Shown: positions 5,724 to 10,691 of the stretch, piece by piece
Layout of the letters: every line of letters begins with the position of its first letter
Numbering within the stretch: position 1 is the stretch's first letter
Assembly (NCBI GenBank): GCA_028713395.1
Contig: JAQTOJ010000047.1
Location: 1 to 10,691, forward strand
Origin: Dehalococcoidales bacterium
Lineage (GTDB): Bacteria > Chloroflexota > Dehalococcoidia > Dehalococcoidales > Fen-1064
DNA: 10,691 nt
Reading direction: 5' to 3'
The notes under the pieces: generated by a model
Told to the model about the DNA's origin: nothing
Seen by the model: only the letters and a program-made list of their open reading frames with translations
Database searches by the model: none
Position numbers and translations under genes: made by a program

Positions 5724-6530
5724 ATGAAGAAAATTGCGAAGAACGTCTATGCCGAAACAAACTACCGCGGTTGTAACCCGGGTTTTGTGGTGACCAGCGC
5801 CGGCGTAGTAATGATAGATACTCCTCAGATGCCTACGGATGCCGTGAAGTGGCGGGAGATAATCGCCAAACATGGCAGCGTGAAATATGTTATCAACACC
5901 GAGCCGCACGGCGACCATTACACCGGAAATTACTATTTCAAAGGCACGGTGGTGGCGCATGAGGGCACCCGGCAGGCGATACTGGCATCCAATATCGACC
6001 AGATGAAGGAAAGAATGAGAAAAACTGCACCGGCGGAATATGCCCTGATGAAACGGTTCCGGTTCCGCCCGCCGACGATCACCCTGACCAAAGAGATGAC
6101 GTTATACGTGGGCGACCATACCTTCAAATTGATCAATCTACCCGGGCATACACCTTACCAGGTGGCGGTGTATATTCCGGAAGAGAAGACGATCTTTACC
6201 TCAGATAACGTGTTTTACAAGGTACCACCTTGGTTCCAACAAGCCATGCCCTACGAATGGCTCGAATCCTTGAAACGAATGGAAGATATGGAAATAGAGG
6301 TGGTGGTGCCGGGACACGGAGAGGTTTGTGATGCCGGTTACTTCCCGGAGATGCGGGCTTGCGTGCAGGAATGGGTCGATACCGTGAACGACACCATCAA
6401 GCAAGGGCTGGCGCTGGAAGAGGCCATCAATAAAGTAACCATTCTGGACAGGTACCAGCTCGATCCGGAAATGCGCAAGATGCTGCTGCGCTTCAACGTG
6501 GGGCGGTTATACCAGGTATTGAAAAAGTAA
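5724..6530 (+). CDS. Metallo-beta-lactamase-fold hydrolase with E-x-H-x-D-H metal motif
   Basis: A 268-aa protein with the complete MBL-fold ligand series in order: TEPHGDH (Glu60, His62, Asp64, His65), PGHT (His142), SDN (Asp161) and PGHG (His198). The first ligand of the usual H-x-H-x-D-H motif is Glu here, so site 1 may differ; I recall related MBL proteins with the same NTE-x-H-x-DH variant, so it is probably a subfamily feature rather than damage. No signal peptide is seen, so it should be cytoplasmic. The substrate is unknown; no neighbour hints at one, and a glyoxalase II-like, lactonase-like or other hydrolase role are all possible. The start is ATG at 5724 with GAGGA 5 nt upstream; an in-frame GTG at 5712 overlaps that SD and is rejected. 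The gene stands alone with its own candidate promoter and dyad. Confidence 0.88.
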   Translation: MKKIAKNVYAETNYRGCNPGFVVTSAGVVMIDTPQMPTDAVKWREIIAKHGSVKYVINTEPHGDHYTGNYYFKGTVVAHEGTRQAILASNIDQMKERMRKTAPAEYALMKRFRFRPPTITLTKEMTLYVGDHTFKLINLPGHTPYQVAVYIPEEKTIFTSDNVFYKVPPWFQQAMPYEWLESLKRMEDMEIEVVVPGHGEVCDAGYFPEMRACVQEWVDTVNDTIKQGLALEEAINKVTILDRYQLDPEMRKMLLRFNVGRLYQVLKK

Positions 6531-6537
6531 GCTGCAA

Positions 6538-6594
6538 GATTCGGTACTCAAGTGAACGAGCTTTACCAACGGCACGATATGCATGTACCGATTC
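6538..6594. repeat. Imperfect 10-bp inverted repeat after the hydrolase gene
   Basis: GATTCGGTAC (6538-6547) and GTACCGATTC (6585-6594) match in 9 of 10 positions as an inverted pair around a 37-nt centre. It begins 8 nt after the stop codon at 6528-6530. There is no T-run, so it is not a standard terminator. Confidence 0.4.
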
Positions 6595-6636
6595 TGAAGA
6601 AACACTTTTTGTATGACACAACGACCCTCACCTTTG

Positions 6637-6659
6637 TCCTCTCCCATAAAGGGAGAGGA
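6637..6659. repeat. 9-bp palindrome (dispersed-repeat type hairpin)
   Basis: TCCTCTCCC/GGGAGAGGA is a perfect stem around the loop ATAAA. The context CCCTCACCTTTG upstream resembles a common dispersed intergenic repeat that I recall from memory. Confidence 0.6.
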
Positions 6660-6670
6660 AGTTTCACGAG

Positions 6671-6692
6671 ACGGAGGGCGAATGCCCTCCGT
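6671..6692. repeat. 9-bp palindrome ACGGAGGGC-GAAT-GCCCTCCGT
   Basis: A perfect GC-rich stem with a 4-nt loop, 11 nt after the preceding hairpin. The two together may form one composite repeat element. No T-run follows. Confidence 0.6.
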
Positions 6693-6863
6693 TCCCCAGT
6701 CTAGGCTGAGGACAGGCTTCTGGAACTACTGCCTGGGCACAACCAGAGTACAGCTTTCCATGAACAAGCAAAACCGCGAAGAACCATGCCAACTGTAGTG
6801 TAGAAGGATAATTTACCCGGTAATATATAAGGTAAGTTGCCGCATATTATTCCGCACCGCTCC

Positions 6864-6914
6864 AGATTGCTTCGTCAGTTGTGGAGAAAAGTTTCCGACT
6901 CGCTAAGACAACGG
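6864..6914. repeat. Dispersed repeat, copy 2 (AGATTGCTTCGTC ... CTCGCTAAGAC)
   Basis: It shares the exact 13-mer AGATTGCTTCGTC with 5594-5606 and the near-identical end CTCGC(A/T)AAGAC, with a diverged middle. It is in the same orientation as copy 1. Confidence 0.6.
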
Positions 6915-6936
6915 TGGGTTTTCCCGCCTGAGTGGG

Positions 6937-7638
6937 TTATTTCTTTAATTCCGGGTAGATTTTCTGCATGAACTGGTTAAAACCTTCCAGCCATTTGGAC
7001 TTCTGTTCGTCAGTCCAGGAGGGTTCCCAGGCGGGGAATTTGGCGAGAAGTTGGGCTAACAAGGGATTATTTTCCGGGACTTTCTCCATTAACGGCACTT
7101 CCGGGGATGGTTTGACAGGTTTAACAACAACCTTCTTCACCGGGGCGCGGGGCACATTATTGGCGTGGCTGGTCCTGACTTTATTGGTAATATAGCTGGA
7201 TAAAGGTATACCGGCATCCGTGGCGATGGAAGTAAAGAACTTGATGCACTTGCGGCGCACATCGCCGTCTACCCCATATTGATACTGAAAAAGTTCCTCT
7301 AGTTGCGCGTAAGTAGCGGTTTGAGGATCGACGGAGCCGTTGGTAAAAACCACAGTATAAGAATTATTGCAGAGGTCTTTGAGGCGCTTGGTGCGTTCTT
7401 CTTCCCGGGAATCCACCAGCAATCTTAAATGGTGGGTAGGTTTGTTGTTCATATCCACCAGGTTCATAAAACGCATGGCGGCCATGACCTGGGTGCTGGC
7501 GCTACCGGAAAACATAGTATCCAGATAGCTGCGGTCGATCCGCCCCGGAATATTCTCCTGTAACCGCTCCAGCAGGTGATAAAAACTGCGGGGAGAGATG
7601 TAAGGGGGATTATATTTCTTGGTATTTTCCGGCGGCAT
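6937..7638 (-). CDS. DUF5343-like protein with C-terminal tryptophan-rich module
   Basis: A soluble 233-aa protein. The N-terminal half (residues about 10-155) begins NPPYISPRSFYHLLERL and contains SASTQVMAAMRFMNLVDMNNKPT, LKDLCNNSYTVVF and KCIKFFTSIATDAGIPLSSYI. That pattern matches my memory of the DUF5343 family, a helical domain of unknown function; the winged-helix-like middle suggests, but does not prove, nucleic acid binding. A basic Pro/Lys/Val linker (163-180) leads to a C-terminal piece LLAKFPAWEPSWTDEQKSKW (198-217) that looks like a separate small helical module. The ATG at 7638 has a modest GGGGTG SD. It stands alone, convergent with the hydrolase gene, with a very good sigma70-type promoter at 7662-7690 containing direct repeats. 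Confidence 0.7.
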   Translation of the reverse strand: MPPENTKKYNPPYISPRSFYHLLERLQENIPGRIDRSYLDTMFSGSASTQVMAAMRFMNLVDMNNKPTHHLRLLVDSREEERTKRLKDLCNNSYTVVFTNGSVDPQTATYAQLEELFQYQYGVDGDVRRKCIKFFTSIATDAGIPLSSYITNKVRTSHANNVPRAPVKKVVVKPVKPSPEVPLMEKVPENNPLLAQLLAKFPAWEPSWTDEQKSKWLEGFNQFMQKIYPELKK

Positions 7639-7661
7639 AAATTCACCCCAACTGGAGTTTT

Positions 7662-7690
7662 ATTATATGCCAAGAAAAATGCCAAATCAA
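7662..7690 (-). promoter_or_regulatory. Promoter of the DUF5343-like gene
   Basis: On the minus strand TTGATT (7690-7685) and a perfect TATAAT (7667-7662) are separated by 17 nt. Start of transcription is expected near 7655, about 17 nt before the ATG. Two TTGGCAT repeats lie within the spacer and touch the -10 box. Confidence 0.6.
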
Positions 7691-7762
7691 GAGTTTTTCA
7701 GGAAAAATCTTTACGGAACTTAAATAAATGCCAAAACAAAAAATTCCACAGAAATAATGCCA
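7667..7762 (-). repeat. TTGGCAT direct repeats in the promoter region
   Basis: TTGGCAT occurs on the minus strand at the positions whose plus-strand ATGCCA cores are 7667-7672, 7679-7684 and 7728-7733; a fourth copy at 7757-7762 reads GTGGCAT. The first two lie 12 nt apart inside the -35/-10 spacer. A tandem 10-mer (TTATGGAACT)x2 lies further up at 7771-7790. Confidence 0.45.
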
Positions 7763-7814
7763 CTGATAGGTTATGGAACTTTATGGAACTAAGTGGTAAC
7801 GGTAAGGACAAAAA

Positions 7815-7843
7815 TTGAAACTACCCTCAATCCAGCCTACGAT
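7815..7843 (+). promoter_or_regulatory. Weak candidate promoter upstream of the 66-aa ORF and ftsA
   Basis: TTGAAA (7815-7820) and TACGAT (7838-7843) have 17-nt spacing; a better -10-like TATAGA (7844-7849) has the wrong spacing. It is the only candidate in front of this gene group. Confidence 0.25.
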
Positions 7844-7894
7844 TATAGATAACGCTACATATATATAAAAAGAAGGGGAAAACGGGGGGCGAAC

Positions 7895-8095
7895 ATGACG
7901 ACGGCAATAGATTACGAAAGAATCAGGACCAACATCGGGGATTTTAACCTGACTTCCACGGAAGAATACACCCCCTGGGGAAACGGCAACGATTCTCCCG
8001 GCGGGTTCCTCGCCGAACTATACCTGGGGCCCCGGGTTTCCGCCAAAAACGGGCACATGAACAACAAGTGGCACATACATTTCAGAGAAAGATAA
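7895..8095 (+). CDS. Small 66-aa protein of unknown function upstream of ftsA
   Basis: It begins MTTAIDYERIRTNIGDFNLT and ends NGHMNNKWHIHFRER; there is no signal peptide, no TM segment and no motif I recognise. The centre is Gly/Asn/Pro-rich (WGNGNDSPGGF). It is probably real because a GGGGGG stretch lies 5 nt before the ATG, the codons show the same GC-rich third positions as ftsA, and it ends 40 nt before the ftsA ATG on the same strand. No homologue comes to mind. It could be a leader ORF that affects ftsA expression instead of a functional protein. Confidence 0.5.
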   Translation: MTTAIDYERIRTNIGDFNLTSTEEYTPWGNGNDSPGGFLAELYLGPRVSAKNGHMNNKWHIHFRER

Positions 8096-8135
8096 AAAAA
8101 TTACACATATATATTAGAGGAGGATTTTACACACA

Positions 8136-9344
8136 ATGAAGAGAACCAGAGTCTCAGCAATTGATGTCGGCACGACGAAAGTCTGCACCATCATGGGCGA
8201 TATCGACGAAAAGAACAATGTCCGCATCCTGGGCGTCGGTATAGCTCCTTCCAAAGGGTTAACCAAGGGAATAGTTGTCAATCTGAACGAAGCCCGCGAA
8301 TCCATCCGTGATTCCGTGCGCATCGCAGAAAGAACCGCCGGTTTCAAGCTGGAATCAGCTTATGTTGGTGTAACCGGGCGGCATGTCAGTTCAGTCAACA
8401 ATAAAGGCGCCGTAGCGATTTCCCGCAACGACCGCCTCGTCAAACCCGAAGACCTGAAAAGGGTGCTCGAAGTCGCCCGCACGATCGAAGTGCCGAACGA
8501 CCAGAAAGTACTCCACGTGATCCCCCGCGCTTATTCCGTAGACGGGCAGGAAGGCGTGAAGAACCCGGTGGGTATGCATGGTTTCCGGTTGGATGTGGAA
8601 ACCCATGTCATCACCGCTGCCGTGACTTCCGTACAGAACCTGACCAAATGCGTCCGCAGCATCGGCATCGAAATCGATGACCTAATTTTGGAACCGTTAG
8701 CCAGCGCCGAAGCTGTGCTCGCCCCGGAAGAAAGACTGGACGGCGTTTTACTGGCCGATATCGGCGGCAGTACGACCGATATCGCTGTTTTCAAAGATAA
8801 CTCCATCACCTATACCTCAATACTACCCGTCGGTGGCTATCAGATTAGTCGCGACATCTCAATCGGCCTGGGATTGCCCTTTGAAGCCGCAGAAGATATG
8901 AAGAAAAAATACGGTAATATCACACCTATGGGTAATGCTGAGGTAGTGGAAGACAGAGCCATCAACTACGGACAGCAGACACTTTCCGCCAATGATTTAA
9001 ACGATATCATCCGCGCCCGCATGGACGAACTGATTCGTTTGATCGTGATGGAATTGCCGGATAAAGATTATCAGCACTATATTCCTTCGGGATTGGTATT
9101 AACCGGCGGCGGCGCCAACCTGGGCGGTATCATCGAGAGCGCCCGCGATATCACCCGCTTCCCGGTAAGACTCGGCACCCCAGTGAATTTACCCGGTGTT
9201 TCCGATGCGTTGTACGACCCGGCTTATGCCACAGCAGTCGGTTTGATGCTCTGGCGTTCCCGGAACAACGGCGCGCAGACCCCCAGCGCTAAAGGCGGGT
9301 TACGCGGCGTGATGTCTCCCATCCTGCGCATGATTCGCCGCTAA
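8136..9344 (+). CDS. ftsA: Cell division protein FtsA
   Basis: A 402-aa actin-fold ATPase with the expected segments: phosphate-1 loop AIDVGTTKVCTIMG (8-21), the SHS2/1C domain region (about 85-165) with VGVTGRHVSSVNNKG, phosphate-2 loop LLADIGGSTTDIAVF (205-219), and adenosine loop VLTGGGANLGG (321-331). The C-terminus ends GVMSPILRMIRR, an amphipathic helix typical of the FtsA membrane-targeting sequence. FtsA polymerises on the inner face of the membrane and anchors FtsZ through its C-terminal peptide. AGGAGG lies 12 nt before the ATG, somewhat far. ftsZ follows after a 55-nt gap. No mur, ddl or ftsQ gene precedes it within the window. Confidence 0.97.
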   Translation: MKRTRVSAIDVGTTKVCTIMGDIDEKNNVRILGVGIAPSKGLTKGIVVNLNEARESIRDSVRIAERTAGFKLESAYVGVTGRHVSSVNNKGAVAISRNDRLVKPEDLKRVLEVARTIEVPNDQKVLHVIPRAYSVDGQEGVKNPVGMHGFRLDVETHVITAAVTSVQNLTKCVRSIGIEIDDLILEPLASAEAVLAPEERLDGVLLADIGGSTTDIAVFKDNSITYTSILPVGGYQISRDISIGLGLPFEAAEDMKKKYGNITPMGNAEVVEDRAINYGQQTLSANDLNDIIRARMDELIRLIVMELPDKDYQHYIPSGLVLTGGGANLGGIIESARDITRFPVRLGTPVNLPGVSDALYDPAYATAVGLMLWRSRNNGAQTPSAKGGLRGVMSPILRMIRR

Positions 9345-9351
9345 AGCTATG

Positions 9352-9379
9352 GGACCGTTACGTATTTAACGGGCGGTCC
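9352..9379 (+). promoter_or_regulatory. Hairpin in the ftsA-ftsZ gap
   Basis: CCGTTA (9355-9360) pairs perfectly with TAACGG (9367-9372) around a 6-nt loop. Alternatively GGACCG (9352-9357) pairs with CGGTCC (9374-9379). The two share bases, so they compete or merge into one bulged stem. The element begins 8 nt after the ftsA stop and ends about 6 nt before the ftsZ SD. Confidence 0.4.
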
Positions 9380-9399
9380 ACGGGAAAGGAGTGACGCAC

Positions 9400-10500
9400 A
9401 TGTCAAAAATAAATTTTGTCGCCACTGGCGCCAAGATCAAAGTGGTAGGCTTAGGCGGCGCAGGCTGTAACGCAATCACCCGGATGGTACGGGAACAGAT
9501 CCGCGGCGTAGAGTTCATTGCGATGAACACGGATGCCCAGCAATTAGCCCTGACCGAGGCGGCGGTTCGCCTGCAATTAGGTGAAAAGACCACCCGCGGC
9601 ATGGGCGCCGGGGGAGACCCTCCGATGGGCCAAAAAGCGGCGGAAGAAAGCCGCGATGCCATCAAAGAGGTGCTGCTGGGGGCGGATATGATCTTTATTA
9701 CCGCCGGTATGGGCGGCGGCACGGGTACCGGTTCGGCCCCGGTGGTGGCCGAAATCGCCAAAGCCTGTAATGCGTTGACCATTGCTATCGTCACTCGTCC
9801 TTTCTCCTTCGAGGGCAATCACCGCCGCAAGAATGCGGAAATGGGTATTGAAAACTTACAGGATAAAGTGGATACGCTGGTGATCATCCCCAACGACCGC
9901 TTAATACAACTTTGCGATCAAAAAATGAGCGTCGACGGCGCTTTCCGCGTCGCCGATGATGTGCTGCATCACGGTGTGCAGGCGATTGCCGAAGTGATCA
10001 CCGTACCCGGTTTGATCAATCTAGACTTTGCCGATGTGCGCACCATTATGAAAGATGCCGGCCCGGCGTGGATGTCAATAGGCAAGGCCACCGGACCTAA
10101 CCGCGCGGTGGAAGCTGCCAAGCAAGCCCTGGCTTCTCCCCTGCTGGATGTTTCTATGGAAGGCGCCAAGGGAGTGCTGTTCAACATCACCGGCGGTTCC
10201 AACCTTTCGCTGTTCGAAGTCAATGCGGCAGCAGAGGTTATCAAGCAAGCAGTGGACCCGGATGCCAATGTCATCTTCGGTGTCGCTTTGGACAGCAACA
10301 TGAATACCGAAGTCCGGCTGACACTGATCGCCACCGGTTTCGCGGATGCCCGTGGCGTGAATAACGCGGCCCGTGAAAAAGAACTGACTAAAATTCTCAA
10401 GACCCTGAAAACCGATGAGCAAATGGACTCTCCGGCTTTCGTGAGACAACGCGAAATGACAAACGCCCGCCCGGCGCCAGCGATCGCCGGTAGAAAATAA
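9400..10500 (+). CDS. ftsZ: Cell division protein FtsZ
   Basis: A 366-aa tubulin homologue. Visible are the T1 loop VVGLGGAGCNA (15-25), NTDAQQL (43-49), the tubulin signature GMGGGTGTGSAP (103-114), NPxR-type PNDRL (165-169) and the T7 synergy loop NLDFADVRTIM (207-217) that completes the GTPase site of the neighbouring subunit. The core ends near residue 322. A short linker of about 20 residues leads to DSPAFVRQ (343-350), which matches the conserved C-terminal peptide that FtsA binds; 16 residues follow. It forms the cytokinetic ring. The start is ATG at 9400 with AAGGAG 8 nt upstream; an in-frame GTG at 9391 lies inside the SD and is rejected. The gene ends before a strong hairpin. Confidence 0.98.
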   Translation: MSKINFVATGAKIKVVGLGGAGCNAITRMVREQIRGVEFIAMNTDAQQLALTEAAVRLQLGEKTTRGMGAGGDPPMGQKAAEESRDAIKEVLLGADMIFITAGMGGGTGTGSAPVVAEIAKACNALTIAIVTRPFSFEGNHRRKNAEMGIENLQDKVDTLVIIPNDRLIQLCDQKMSVDGAFRVADDVLHHGVQAIAEVITVPGLINLDFADVRTIMKDAGPAWMSIGKATGPNRAVEAAKQALASPLLDVSMEGAKGVLFNITGGSNLSLFEVNAAAEVIKQAVDPDANVIFGVALDSNMNTEVRLTLIATGFADARGVNNAAREKELTKILKTLKTDEQMDSPAFVRQREMTNARPAPAIAGRK

Positions 10501-10530
10501 CAAACATCGTGCCCCATAAATTGTGTTATC

Positions 10531-10560
10531 AAGTCCCGGCGACCCTTTTCGCCGGGACTT
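10531..10560 (+). terminator. Terminator-like hairpin after ftsZ
   Basis: AAGTCCCGGCGA/TCGCCGGGACTT forms a perfect 12-bp stem with a 6-nt loop, 30 nt after the ftsZ stop. Only a short GTTTAG follows, so the U-run is poor; the stem strength still makes this the likely end of the ftsAZ transcript. Confidence 0.65.
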
Positions 10561-10651
10561 GTTTAGATATCCGACCGCAAACTCCGTGTTGGGAAATGTG
10601 TGTCGAGGTATCAAAGAAAAGACGGGAAATCACGAATCCTTGAGACGCCGG

Positions 10652-10681
10652 TTGACAAAGGTATGCTCAGGACTTTATATT
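10652..10681 (+). promoter_or_regulatory. Strong sigma70-type promoter facing out of the right edge
   Basis: A consensus TTGACA (10652-10657) and TATATT (10676-10681) are separated by 18 nt (17 if TTATAT is taken as the -10). The gene it drives lies beyond the window. Confidence 0.6.
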
Positions 10682-10691
10682 GAAAATAACA

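Larger units (their letters stand above)
6531..6936. other. 406-bp intergenic region rich in palindromes
   Basis: This gap between the convergent hydrolase gene and the DUF5343-like gene has no credible gene. It holds an imperfect 10-bp inverted pair (6538-6547 and 6585-6594), two strong hairpins (6637-6659 and 6671-6692), and copy 2 of the dispersed repeat (6864-6914). A short palindrome TTACC-C-GGTAA sits at 6813-6823. A 61-codon open frame at 6613-6798 crosses the hairpins and is not protein-like. Confidence 0.6.

Noticed and set aside
6613..6798. 61-codon open frame on the plus strand
   Set aside because: It runs through two perfect hairpins and has no SD or protein-like pattern.
9969..10532. 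187-codon open frame antisense to ftsZ
   Set aside because: It is a shadow of the high-GC coding strand; the sense frame is an unmistakable FtsZ.

Overview
The window looks like a chromosome segment of an anaerobic bacterium. Dehalococcoidia (Chloroflexota) is my best guess. That placement is an inference from three things: a four-subunit-type pyruvate:ferredoxin oxidoreductase (POR), an ftsA-ftsZ pair with no cell-wall (mur/ddl/ftsQ) genes in the visible flank, and a small lipoprotein that resembles a family I associate with Chloroflexi. No 16S or other decisive marker is present. Several genes start with GTG or TTG.

Left block (1-4373, all minus strand). Reading in the direction of transcription from 4373 down to 1: a predicted extended -10 promoter, a 12-TM ArsB/NhaD-type (ion transporter superfamily) permease, a tandem-domain universal stress protein whose Shine-Dalgarno (SD) site overlaps the permease stop codon, tRNA-Arg(CCG) with encoded CCA, and then POR subunits gamma, delta and alpha. 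The alpha gene runs off the left edge and the beta gene is presumably beyond it. The POR genes are tightly coupled: the delta/alpha junction is a one-base TAATG overlap. No terminator is visible between the stress protein and the tRNA or between the tRNA and porG, so readthrough is possible. A candidate promoter with a 7-bp dyad sits just upstream of the tRNA.

Middle block (4374-7894). This is gene-poor and rich in small inverted repeats. It holds three isolated genes, each with a candidate promoter: a 124-aa lipoprotein (minus), a metallo-beta-lactamase-fold hydrolase with an E-x-H-x-D-H metal motif (plus), and a DUF5343-like protein (minus). Two intergenic stretches, 4374-5084 and 6531-6936, carry hairpins and dispersed repeats, and the 5535-5687 gap carries one copy of a repeat that recurs at 6864-6914. 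The block reads like an accessory or variable island between two conserved blocks.

Right block (7895-10691, plus strand). It contains a 66-aa ORF of unknown function, ftsA, and ftsZ. FtsA carries its C-terminal amphipathic membrane-targeting helix. FtsZ has a very short linker and a recognisable C-terminal peptide. FtsA should tether FtsZ filaments to the membrane. A 12-bp terminator-like hairpin follows ftsZ, and a strong sigma70-type promoter at the right edge points at a gene outside the window.

I did not find a clear unknown multi-gene system. The best leads are the regulatory architecture (dyads and direct repeats at the tRNA, hydrolase and DUF5343 promoters), the hairpin between ftsA and ftsZ, the uncharacterised 66-aa ORF before ftsA, and the repeat-rich island.
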